Position numbers and translations under genes: made by a program. This document shows positions 46,951 through 57,456 of a stretch of DNA of 64,000 bases, in pieces. The stretch covers positions 19,655,190-19,719,189 of the forward strand of contig CM068553.1 of the NCBI GenBank assembly GCA_035048495.1, written 5' to 3'. Positions within the stretch are counted from its first letter, which is position 1. Every line of letters begins with the position of its first letter. The notes beneath the pieces are model-generated. The model was given only the letters and a program-made list of their open reading frames with translations. It did not search any database and had not been told where the DNA came from. This stretch comes from Euptelea pleiosperma. Lineage: Eukaryota; Streptophyta; Magnoliopsida; Ranunculales; Eupteleaceae.

Positions 46951-48228
46951 CCTCCACCGAAGTTGCAAACCTGCAAATCCAGCTTGCTGTTTCAGGCGTC
47001 TCCACCAGCAATGTCTTACCTCATCTTCCCTCTTGGCTCTCTCATCTCGCTCGCCCCTTGCAAGCACTCACAGTGTTCTCGACCGCCACTTCCTGCAACC
47101 TCTATTTCAGATTGCGACACCTCCATTGACGCCGGTGAAAAACTCCTCCAAGCTTTGATCCACGTCACTAACCAACACCACAATCATCTCCACCGTTCCT
47201 CCTCAAAGCACAGCAGGTAAGTCCCTCCCTGTTGCAGTAACGTGTTGCTTCCTTTTTCTCCACGGCTTGCTGCTGTGCAAGTCTATTTTTCTCTCCATAC
47301 AGTTCCTCCACATACCTCTGCAAGACCTCCCACACGGCATGCCACAGGACGTGAATCCCTGCTCCTTGCACCACCATGCACCACCCATTAACTCCTCCAA
47401 GTCGCTGCCCAACTGCTGCTCCTATTCTTCATAGCTTAGCCGTGATGCACCTGCTAGTGATCTCCACAACAAGCCTGCAAAACCGCCTCCTTTCTCCTCC
47501 ACCATGCTCCTTGCACCATGACTGCCATCATTCACTCCACCGACCACAACAATGGGTCTTGGCAATCCTCCTTCATCATCGGTCGATCTTCTCCGACCAC
47601 TCGGGGGTAAGTTCAAAGGGTAACTCTTAGATCTCTCTCTCTCTCTCTCTCTAGACCTCTCTCGAGGATTAGATTTCTCTATTTAATTTCATCTTTCTCT
47701 CTCTAGAAATCTTTAGACCTCTCTCTTTAACTCTCTAGTTTCTCTCTCCCTATCATTCTTTTTCTTTCCCTAGTTTATATCTTTTTCTCCCTAAAATTCT
47801 CTTATTTCTCTATTTACATTACTCTTTCTCTCTCTACTACTCTCTTTATCTTGCTTTCTAGAATTAATTTCTTTTTATTTGCTTAAGTAGTGGATTCAAG
47901 CATTGTAAACTTTATTTCGTTGAAAGAATAAAAAATTTGATTTTAGCATGTTTGTTCTCTCTCAATCTTCTTTCATGTTTGTTGATTTAGTTTGTAGTTT
48001 CGATAAATTCTCTCTCTAAAAATTACTGAAGATGCTTTAACTCAATCCACCATTCTCACCTCTCTATTAATTTCTATAGCATTTTTCTGAGAAAAAAATC
48101 CATCATTTCAAGTTCTAATTTGCACAAACTAACCTCGAGTGCGGATCGACATCCGACATACTTCCATTGTACAAAGAATCGCTTAATTTTGTAGAAAATC
48201 TCGGATAAATTACAAATGTGTTGATTCT

Positions 48229-48263
48229 AGGGTTTCCGTAACCAACGACGCGGAAAAACCCTA
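48229..48263. repeat. Terminal hairpin of family A (reference)
   Basis: TAGGGTTTCCG and CGGAAAAACCCTA form an 11-bp stem with a 2-base bulge around an 11-base loop, ending 6 bp from the element's 3' end. The same arrangement is found near 9534-9569, 57405-57438, 61237 and 62550 onward. Confidence 0.7.
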
Positions 48264-48961
48264 CTTTCAGTTAACGATCGTGTACGCTCGATTAGGAAGG
48301 TAAGTGACTTAGCGGCCATAGGAGTTGGTTAAAATAAATAAAATATAATGGTCAAACTTAATCATTGGACTAACCCGAGTCTAAGTCAATCAAATTGACT
48401 AATGGGATAGTCCAATCGATTGGACACTTATCCCCAATCGATTGGACATAGACCAATTGATTAGAGACTCTGTGTAATCGATTAGAAGCTACGAAGCAGA
48501 AACTTTTTTCAGCCCAATCGATTGGAGACTCTGTGAAATCGATTGGAGTCTTCGGGACATAAACTTATCTAAGTTAAATAGATTGGAGACTCTGTGAAAT
48601 CGATTGGAGCCTTCGGTACAGAAAGTTATCTGAGTCAAATTGATTGGAGAACCCTGTGTAATCGATTGGTGCCTTCGGAACAAAAATCTTATTGAGCCCA
48701 ATCGATCGGACACTTATCCCTAATCGATTAGACATGGCCCAATCGATTGAACCCAGTGTACAATCAATTGGACCATGTATAGAATTGGTCATTCTCAAAT
48801 CCAAAATTCATGGTTCTATTATCCCACGTTCTGCATGACTCAGAGTCTTGGAATTCTATAAATACAACCCTTCTATGTCTTCTCTAAACACACACAAAGA
48901 CACAGAGTGACTCAATCTTCAAGAGAGAGAAGAAAAGGTTATATTTATTAGAGTGTCCATT

Positions 48962-49190
48962 CACTACCAAAAAAATGACTTTCCCCGATAGACAATTTTA
49001 TTTTCACCGGCGGGTTTAAACCGCCAGATAATTGGGGCGGTTTAAATCCGCCGGTGTTGACCAAAAACCGCCGACACTTGTATCTTTTTATTAGTTTTTG
49101 CGAATAACATCCCTGGTGGTTATAATTTGCTAGGGAAAGTGTTTTACCGGTGGCTATAAGCCGCCGGTGAAATCAATACCGAAAAAAAAA
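48962..49190 (+). mobile_element. CACTA (En/Spm) transposon, one end
   Basis: Starts CACTACCAAAAAAATGACTT, typical of a CACTA terminal inverted repeat, inside the D 3' LTR. Subterminal direct and inverted motifs built on ACCGGCGG / CCGCCGGT follow (48997-49165), as expected for transposase-binding repeats. I could not find the opposite end (TTTTGGTAGTG) in the window, nor a transposase. The true extent may reach past 64000, or that end may be lost. Confidence 0.75.
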
Positions 49191-51879
49191 AAAACGCGCA
49201 GACCCGCAATTTCTAATATCTTTTAGTTCACGCCCTTTCCCCTTCTTTCTCATTCTATCACGACTCTCATCTCCCTCTCTCTCATTCTCTCCCTCTCCCT
49301 CTCCCTTGTTCACTCTCATATTCCCTTCATGTCTGTCTCTCTCGCTCGCTCTCTCTATCACTCTCTCTTTCTCTCAACTCTCAATCTCTCCGATACTTGG
49401 GGCAACCGACGCCAACGACGCTGTTCACCACCACCCGACGATTCCCTTTACCATCCCCGCTCCATAGGTATGTATTTTTATCGGTTTGTTAGTTTATTCC
49501 ATTTGATTTTTGTTTTGGGTTAGGGGTTTCAAACTTGATTAAGGTTTTATTTGGTTAGGGTTAGAATTTTTGTTGGTTAGGGTTAGGGTTGGTTCACGGC
49601 GGTAGAGCTAGGATTTGTCAAATGTTTCTTGTGATGGCCACTGCATTCTCCGAAGACCAGACCCTCCAGCCTCTTGAGTTCTATTGGAAGGAGTTTTTGC
49701 CTTCGAGTAAACTTCTGTCACAATGTTGTGACATATGCTTTTGTCACAATGCACAATATGAGCCACGTGGCACACTCTTAGTGGTCGACGCTGACCATAT
49801 GGATGTTTGGCCAGTCCCTCAGTGGACCTTTAAACCAAAAATCAGCCTGATTTGTGATTTCTAAATGATTTGAGTGAAGTTATTTTCATGTGTTGATTGT
49901 AATGGTAGGAATTTGAGCATTATTGAGCCTTATTTGAGTGAAAAGATCCAAAGGTTGTAAATCACTTATCAGGCTGATTTTTGGTTTATAGGTCCACCAA
50001 GAGATTTATGATGTAACATTTGAGTTTTTTATCATTTTTCAATACCAAAAGAAATTTGGTGTTATCATATTGCTACATGTCTCAATGAATTCTAGTTAGA
50101 CCCTGTTACTTGAAGTATTTTGTGTACATATTAGTTTAGCATGACCTAGGATTTTAGAGCTCCCATGGATGTTATGTTGATCAACAGTTTTGTTTAAGCT
50201 AATTACATTTGTATGATTTTTCTTGTTGCTGAATGCTTGCACTTTTCCAAATGCTAGATGGACGTTTCTATGTTCTGCTCCAATGTACATTTAGCCTCAA
50301 CAATTATATGGTGATAACAGTACAATTATATACATGAACAATTCTTTTACGACATCCTGCAGCAGTATATATTTTGTTGTCTTAGCAAATAAAAGGCCAT
50401 TGAACTTCATGCTATTGATTTTCTTGGTCAGGACATTGATGGACATGAACATAGACACCACATACTTTACAGCCATTTGTGCTCGTCAATGGATACTTTA
50501 GACAGCCATAAAAATTTTAAGCCTCTAGTATGCTCTTTTGTTTTAGAGTTGAATGGTCTTTAGCCCTTGTATTAAATTTCTGGTTATTCAAAGATATAAG
50601 ATTCCTTTATTTTTTTCATTTGAACCAAATTCTTATATTCTGATACTACTCATGGACCAGGCTTAGAGATTAGTCTTCTACATCATTTCTTTGTCATATT
50701 CTTGTGGCTTTGCAGCACCGGAGAGTTTAAAGGTTATGGCTTGAAGTTGTTGGAGAGGATGGAGTGCCATGTATGCCTAGCAATCTGTTTCTATCCTTGT
50801 AAGTATATCCACCTACATTCATACATACATATGTTTGGATTCATTATGTTTGGTTTCATATGAAATGTTATCCCATTTTCTTGTTCTTGCTCTTTTCTTT
50901 TTTTCTGTTCTAACAGTTTTCTTTGTTGGATATGTTTTGCAATTAGGCTGATTCAATTGTTTTTCCCTCAAAATCCAAACTTCCATGGACGGCGAGTTGT
51001 AACTTTCCACAACCAACTAGACTTTATATTCTTTTGCCACCATAGGTGTGTCTTCTTTATTGTCCACAACTTGTGCTGATTGCTCCATTCTTAGCTAAAG
51101 GACTTGTTAATAGATTTTAGTTTACAATCCTATGACATTTGCTTCTTTTACATTTCTAGGTATACTTTTGAAAAAAAAGAAAATAAACAGAGTGACACAA
51201 AGGTCAGAAATGCCAATAAGATTTATAATGAAGGGTCTCAGTCTTTATTGATTAAAAATTCAACAAATCATCTTTATTACAGTCATAGTGAAATGCTTGA
51301 GGCTGAATTAGAATGTGTTTGCCAATCATTACAGGCACATGCTTGAGAAACCATGTCAGATTTCAGCAAATACCACTATACATATCAACTCAAATAAGGA
51401 AACCAATCTATGCAATATTCTAGCCAAACTCAATTTTGCAAGACTTGTGGAATTCCACATATCACTAGGGTCATAAGCTAATTATACACTCATTCAATAT
51501 CCTTGACCATACTTCCAAATAAATAGCACTATATTTTAGAATGTCATGTGAATGCATTGGTAGTTCCAATAGGATCCTATAACATAGTATTCCTCTTGTG
51601 TTTTTTGGTAGGAATACCTCTTGTTGAATATATGATTGTGTACAACATGATATAAGGGTCTTGTAAGACGTGGGCATACTTTAAGCTGAGAGTTGATTTA
51701 AAAAATGGAGGTGAGAATCCTTTCTTTTTCTCATCTTTTGTATTTATATGAACTTATATCTATATAATGCTACATCGTCTGAAGTTATCCTTAGTTTTAT
51801 ATTTTATATTTACACCTACATGTTAGGTTTGCCACATTTGAGATTATAAGTATTTGAAATTTCAGTAGGAACTTTGTGA
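49191..51879. other. Low-coding DNA, probably CACTA interior
   Basis: A CT-rich leader (49230-49400), a short TTAGGG-rich patch (49552-49592), an ORF 49589-49864 of 91 codons that I do not recognise, and splice-like sites (CCATAG/GTATGT at 49465). A segment at 50726-50800 reads RLWLEVVGEDGVPCMPSNLF after a stop and may be a decayed exon of an unknown gene. No clear family. Confidence 0.4.
49823..49996. repeat. Inverted repeat, ~38-bp arms
   Basis: 49823-49860 (TGGACCTTTAAACC ... GATTTGTGATTT) is largely the reverse complement of 49959-49996 (AAATCACTTATC ... TATAGGTCCA), with about 98 bases between. It could form a hairpin in RNA or be a small inverted-repeat element. Confidence 0.75.
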
Positions 51880-52092
51880 TTGCAGAATGTGGGAATATCT
51901 TATGATTGCACATTGTTGGATGATAAATCCTATTCTAAATCTCATGTTCACTGTTCTAGGTCAATTACATTAGCAGCACCCCTTGGGAACCTTCCTGATT
52001 TTAAGATGTTATTGTTTGGTCGTGGGTCATTACTTTTTCGAGGTGCTGGATGTACAGTAAACGACCTTCTTGACCGTTATTTTGCACGCTGA
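51880..52092 (+). pseudogene. Unrecognised exon-like ORF
   Basis: After TTGTGATTGCAG, a splice-acceptor-like sequence, the frame reads NVGISYDCTLLDDKSYSKSH ... PDFKMLLFGRG ... CTVNDLLDRYFAR and stops at 52090. Composition looks protein-like compared with neighbours. I do not recognise the family. No upstream exon was located. Confidence 0.35.
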
Positions 52093-52189
52093 GTGTGTTT
52101 TCAATTGATTTTTTAGTAGTTTAAATCTGATTAAGAAAGCTAATGGGTGTTTGCTTAGAATACTTTGGTTGTTAGTTCCATGGTTTAAA

Positions 52190-52680
52190 AAATGGCCGTT
52201 ATAAGGAAAATAAGGGGCGCTATGACGGATGCCAACCTCCCCCGTTACTTTATAAACCATTAAAATGCTTTAAAAATAATGACTGTTATTTTCGTTATAA
52301 TAGCTATTTTCCGTTATATTTCCGTTATAACGAAAATAACAGCCGCTATAACGGATGCAGCAGACCTCCCCCGTAATGTTATGAACCCTGAAATTGCTTT
52401 AAAAGTAACGGCCATTATTTTCATTATAATGGTTGTTATTTTCCATTATATCGAAAATAACGACCCTCATCTTTTGGAAAATTTTGTGAAAAAAGCCATA
52501 ATTTCCATTAATTTCTGTTTTTGAAAATTTGAATTTCAATGCCATTTTTTCCTTTATTTTCCATTTTTGCCTCTGAGCATCACAATTCATTATAGCGACC
52601 ATTATAATGGGAAAAGTGGTAACGCCCCCAGTCCGTTATACCGTTATAACCCTTTTACACCTTCGTTAGTTCATTGTAGT
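52190..52680. repeat. TAACGG-rich palindromic repeat cluster
   Basis: Two ~125-bp units (about 52195-52310 and 52325-52450) share CCGTTATAACG-type palindromes, a CTCCCCCGT step and TGCTTTAAAA.TAA, and related pieces continue to about 52660. It looks like a decayed TIR- or MITE-type repeat. Confidence 0.6.
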
Positions 52681-55600
52681 CTTTAAAATGTAATTGGGAT
52701 TCATTGAATAATTTCTTCATGGATCGTGCAAGAATTTCTTTTGTATGTTTGACTATGTTCGGGTGGTAGAATTGAGTCATCTTTGTGTATTTGTTTCTTT
52801 AACTTTTTTTACTGAAATGTTGAATTTAGTCTCACTGTGTGATCAGAATCTGTAAGTGCGTCATCTCAGAAGCTTAAGATTCAGTCTCTTGAAGTCGTGC
52901 TCTTCATTTGCTGTGCAACTAGCTGCAACATGAGAAGCACGAGGTCTTCAGGTTGTACCATTTCTCTCTATTGATGAACTCTAAATTTCAAAAAATGTTC
53001 ATGATATTCTGTTTTGTCCATTTTGTTATTATGAGAATGGAAAATCAGTTGATGGGTCTCTTTGTTTTCTTCTTTTCATGTCGTTTGCCCTTAATTTTGA
53101 TTCTTTGATGTTAAGGATGGAGCTCTATATTTTCTTGTCACAGTTGAGACCTTTGATCTTTTCTTTTCTGAATATGTGTATCATGTATAGCTAAGTAGTA
53201 ATGTCCATCTATTTATATCTCGCATTGCAGCTTGAGGAAATAGTTCAGATATTTAGTAAAATGCTTGTTATTTTCAAATGGACTTTGGTTTCCATGAGAG
53301 ATATAACTTTGGAATTGCATCCCATATGGGAAAGGGATGTAAAAAATGGGGAATAAGTAATGTTTCTTTTTCATTAGGCATCCCATATGGAATTTATGTT
53401 AGGTGCTTTCAGGTCATTAATTCATTTGTCAAAATTGTACCTTTGGCAAGTATACTCTTAACAATTTGGTCCAGGGCAAAAAATACACAAGGAAACCTTA
53501 CAGAGTTGTAATGTCTATATGACATTCTAGGCTCTGAGTTCCCTTGGTATAACATCCAATTAGCTTCATAAGTACCCTTTGAGAGAAAAATGAACACATG
53601 CATGAATTGTTTTCTTTTTGGAAGATTTGTGCAAAAAATCAGTTGTTGTAGTTTAGCAATCCTTTGTTCTCCACCATGCTTAGGTTTAGTTTCTTTATAT
53701 GTTTCTGCTGAATTACCAATCAGTTTGGCGAGTTCCTAGCTGATCCAATAACCAACAAACTGTTGCATTCCATATTGGAATGCAATCGAATACTCCCAAT
53801 GGTCAACGAAACAATAGAAGTTCTTCCTCAAGGTCAAAGGCATGTTTCATTTTATATGTTTCGTCTGGATTCTCAAATACAATAAAAGACTGAAGAACCA
53901 AATGATATTGTATAGATTCTGATGATTCTTCTTTGTCTCATTTCATATGATACCTAGATAGTTCAACATGCCTAGCATACCTGTATCCACACTATATGAT
54001 ACCAACACTTCTAGCGACAAACTTATGATTTGTTTAGTTTTCAGAGATCTATTCGAGGCAAACTTTGATTTTGAGTTATACTATTTTGTTCATTAGTTTT
54101 TGTTGTTTCTGAAATCTATGGTTTTTGCCTAGAAATTGCTAAATAACGAGTTTGATCTTCACTTTCTTGCTGCATTCTTGTGATCTTTGCTTGATCAATA
54201 AGTTTGTCTTGATGATTTGTATTTATTGTTTGCTTGTGATATTAATAGAGGGTCTGTTTAGTACTTGAAATTTTCTAAAAGAGTTCCAGAATTTGGTGGT
54301 CTTAATCTTCAATATGGTCTTGCTTGTTGTGTCTTAATTAATTTTGTTGAGATATTGTCTTCTCATCTGCTCATGCACCTGGGCAGGTTTTTGTCACCAT
54401 TACTCTCATCATTAGGGATGGGCTCTATAATTTTCTCAATATGTTGGCTTTCACCACCACAAGGACATCATGTTTACAAAGGTGGGTCTTGTATGGAGGT
54501 CAATCCATGTTAGTCCATTTGCAAGTATTCCCTATTGTTTTATTTCAATATAAGGTGATGGGATTTGTAGCAGACACAATCACAATCCATTTGCCAAAGC
54601 AACGAAGATCTTGTAACAATAAAATTTAGAAAACCATGACCAGATCAGACCATCCTTGTTTACACATTTTCAGCATGGTGCAAGTACAACTTGCATTCAT
54701 ATTTAATCTTATTGTTGTTGTCATCGGCATTCCATGTGATATGTACCGCTAGAAACCTTGTTTTGATTTTAAAATTTGTAGTACCCATTAACTTCATAAG
54801 TTAGAGTAAAAATTCTTGTTTTTAAACAGTAAATAACCGATATAAATAGGATTTTTGATATCTTTCTGTTCTTGAATTTTTATTAATTGTTTAGGTTTCC
54901 ATAGGATTTTTGATATATGCTTGTTTCTTGCACTATTTTATCTACTCAATTTGGTACAAACCCATGAAATGTGTGATTACTAGTTCTTAAAGTAGTAAGT
55001 TATTCTTCTAAATAGTGAAGCATCTGATGTTATTTGTCCTTGAAGGGGTAGATAATGATTACCAAGACTATAATTCACGAACTAATAAAGCAGGGCAAGA
55101 ACTATTATCATCAGGACTATGGCTAAGATTATTTACAGGAACTTATAAAGGGGAAGAAAATGTCTTGATTTTATTTGTTTGTTTACTTATGCTATTATAA
55201 AAAAAGTTATCTCGATTGAAGTGGATTAGTAGATGAGTGACATTTGGAACATTCAGTGAGTTTAGTAGAGTCTGTGGCAACATTTCTTGGAGTTCTCTCT
55301 ACTAATTTTGTCCCTTATCTCTGTTTTTTGTTGAAATACTTTAACCACGAAGTTTCATTTGTTTGAGTCATTCTCTCTATTGTTTATTTCTATGTTGTAT
55401 TATGGTTGATCGATTAGGATGGAACCTTATCTCCTCTGGTCTTATATTACAATCTGTCATTGTTTTCCTACAGGGAACACTATCATGGATGTTGTGGAGT
55501 TTACTCCAAAACTTCATAGAAATGAACAAACTCTGGGTTCGGATGCAGCATCAGGTTGGTTGAAAAATTAGCGATAACATGCTCTCTTGTTTGGGCATGC

Positions 55601-55764
55601 ATGGTACAATACTTGCATGTCATAAAGGTAAAATTAATCGTGAGGGCATGATTTGTCGTCATGCAGGGACCTGTCCGGCTGGGAAAAAGAGAAGTAGAAA
55701 AAAGAAACGAGTGAGTTTCGTTAATACCAGGTATTTGAAACTGGTTCAAATTTATTATAGTGAA
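52681..55764. other. No gene recognised
   Basis: T-rich low-coding DNA. Small frames (54265-54513, 55015-55200) have no recognisable domain. Near 55471 an acceptor-like CTACAG precedes GNTIMDVVEFTPKLHRNEQT, which may be a remnant exon; unassigned. Confidence 0.35.
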
Positions 55765-56220
55765 GTAGTTGATATTCGCTCAAAAGTGCTTATTTTAAGC
55801 CATTATCCTTATAGCGATGTCGCATTCTCCTCCGTAAAACTTGTCTTTTTGTCGACTTTTCCATATAAGAGTTTCTTCCATTGCGTAGAACGCATTCTTT
55901 AGACAAAAATTGACTATTTGCATGAAATATACGCATTTCGGATAGTCCAGTATCAAGGTGTTTTAGTTGAATCTCATTACGCGCTTTTTCACTTGTAGGA
56001 GACCCTATCGGGCGATTCTCGAGGACTGGCGAGCCCACGATCAACCACAGAAGACTTCTATCAAAGCTTAAAGAGCCAAAAGGCTAGGATAAAAAGATAG
56101 AAGATATATACGGGCAAAGCTAGAGGATCGTAGAGCCGGAACAAGGACTAAGAGAGAGAATAGCTGGAGACCAAGAGAAGGATTTAATTGTTAAAGGCCA
56201 CACCAATTGACATCAAAGGA

Positions 56221-56284
56221 TAAGTTTGACTTATTGGTGGAGCAGACGAGAGAGAATAAAGAAGACCAGGGTTCAAGACCCTCC
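56221..56284 (+). other. tRNA-like block of family A
   Basis: TTTGACTTATTGG (56225-56237) plus TGGAGC, then GGTTCAAGACC (56270-56280) with the AGGG/CCCT stem. A-box about 455 bp from the 5' end. Confidence 0.55.
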
Positions 56285-56348
56285 AATGCTTTTATTTTTA
56301 TATTTTTCTCTCACCTCTCTCCTATTTCTCTCTTTATCTATCTATCTT

Positions 56349-56497
56349 GGCCCATGACATAGGCCCATGACCTAAGCCCATGACCTAAGCCCATGACCCA
56401 TGACCCATGCCCATACCCATGACCCATGCCCATGCCCATACCCATGACCCATGACCCATGCCCATGACCCATACCCATGACCCATGCCCATGCCCAT
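56349..56497. repeat. CCCATG-based minisatellite
   Basis: Mixed 6- to 8-bp units (GCCCAT, ACCCATG) over about 150 bp. The inverse-strand counterpart is at 62183-62324. Confidence 0.9.
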
Positions 56498-57444
56498 TTG
56501 CAACAAGAAGAGAGAATTGGTCTCACTTGACCGATTCTTCTCTCCCCATATCTCTCTATCCTAGTCACTCTCTCTCTCATCTAACTAACCCATTCCCAAC
56601 CGTTGGATCTCTCTAGATCCAACGATCATCATTTTTACAACAAGCAAAAAAGAAAAAAAAAAAAAAGGTCTATAAGAGATTCATTCTCTCTCCTTCTTGG
56701 GTTGGTTCCCTCCCCCTCTCTTCCTCTCTTTCTTCTTTCTTTCTCTTCTTCTTCACCCTTCTTCTCCGACGAGCAACTCCGGCAGGCTCACCATTAATGC
56801 CTCCACCTCGAGGTGCAAAATATTGAATAGCAACGTCTCCTTGCTGCCCATTCCATCCGCCACAATCAAAGGCTACAATCCTCAATCCTATTGAGGTCGA
56901 TCCAATTGGAGTTGCACCATCTACCTCTTCAATGATAAGCTTCTCTCTAATTCATCTCTCTAATCTTCCTACCTTCTTTCTCTCTTCTTTCCCCCTCTAC
57001 CTTTACATGCTTTCTAAGGTAATATTTTAATGGCTTTCTAGATTAATTTGGTTTAATGTTATTTCCATTGTAAAGCATTTGAATAAGCATTTGTTTTTAG
57101 TTTAATGAATAAGTTTTAAATTCAAGTTTAAGTTATTTTCATTTATTGTATTTTTCATTCTCGTTTCTCTTATGTTTTTTTTTTCATTCTAATAGTTCTA
57201 ATAACAATCTCAAGCATATTTTAAATCAACATCCACCATTCTCACCCTTGCATTTATTTCGAGCATTTTTTGATTATTCTTGTTTCTTATTGTACTAACT
57301 AATCCCGAGTGCGGACGATATCCAACACGAGCCACTGTGCAAGTCTGCATATTTGTAGATTAAGTGAACCAATTCGGAGAAATTATAAATATTGCTGAGA
57401 TCTAAGGTTTCCGTAACCAACGACGCGGAAAAACCCTAATTTCA

Positions 57445-57456
57445 AATGGCGCCGTT
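57445..57456. other. 12-bp spacer between head-to-head A copies
   Basis: AATGGCGCCGTT separates the plus-oriented 3' end (57444) from the minus-oriented 3' end (57457). It contains the palindrome GGCGCC. Confidence 0.7.

Larger units (their letters stand above)
45772..48269 (+). mobile_element. Family A element, complete, TSD GTTAA (reference copy)
   Basis: Starts TGATATTCGCTCAAAAGTGC, ends CCCTACTTTCA. GTTAA occurs at 45767-45771 and 48270-48274, and the 5' LTR shows the empty site near 41050. 2498 bp. Layout: ~700 bp conserved 5' part with the tRNA-like block; GACCGTTGRATC motifs (46431-46460); palindrome 46835; TTC-rich tract; a GGGGGTAAG donor-like site at 47603 and a CT-rich tract to 47860, suggesting a transcript with an intron; TGCGGATCGACATCCGACA at 48140; terminal hairpin 48229-48263. 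No LTR pair and no coding. Confidence 0.92.
40846..48961 (+). mobile_element. Family D element: gag-only, two LTRs, inserted in the gypsy LTR
   Basis: A 5' LTR (40846-42508, 1663 bp, TGTAAGGAATATTTTC ... GTGAAATTTCA), a tRNA-iMet primer site, a decayed coiled-coil/zinc-knuckle gag, about 2 kb without coding, a purine tract and a 3' LTR from 45565. No protease, integrase or reverse transcriptase is present, so it depends on another element's enzymes. The 3' LTR is split by an A copy (45772-48269) and cut at 48961 by a CACTA end, losing its last ~745 bp. Confidence 0.85.
45565..48961 (+). repeat. 3' LTR of family D, interrupted and truncated
   Basis: Matches the 5' LTR from its first base. The A copy sits after CTGTCGATTTGTCAGTTAA, and the LTR resumes at CGATCGTGTACGCTCGATTA. 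It stops at 48961 (equivalent to 41763) where CACTA begins. A minisatellite like the one in the 5' LTR lies at 48410-48775 with a different unit arrangement. Confidence 0.9.
55770..57444 (+). mobile_element. Family A element, plus orientation (short type)
   Basis: Starts TGATATTCGCTCAAAAGTGC, ends AAACCCTAATTTCA. 1675 bp. GTAGT precedes it, but the next bases (AATGG) do not match; see the GTAGT after the adjoining minus-oriented piece. Carries the tRNA-like block and a CCCATGACC minisatellite. It lacks the perfect palindrome but has GAGCAACTCCGG at 56769. Confidence 0.8.

Noticed and set aside
46671..47158. Overlapping Ser-, Phe- and Leu-rich ORFs up to 152 codons
   Set aside because: Frames through TTC/TCC simple repeats and the variable A middle; no domain, different in every copy.
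49552..49592. TTAGGG-rich patch resembling telomere repeat
   Set aside because: Only about four degenerate units; too short for an interstitial telomere claim.
53409..53603. Minus-strand ORF with RMSYRHYNSVR, resembling OTU-protease HYNS motifs
   Set aside because: The match is a few residues only and the rest does not fit the domain; too weak to annotate.
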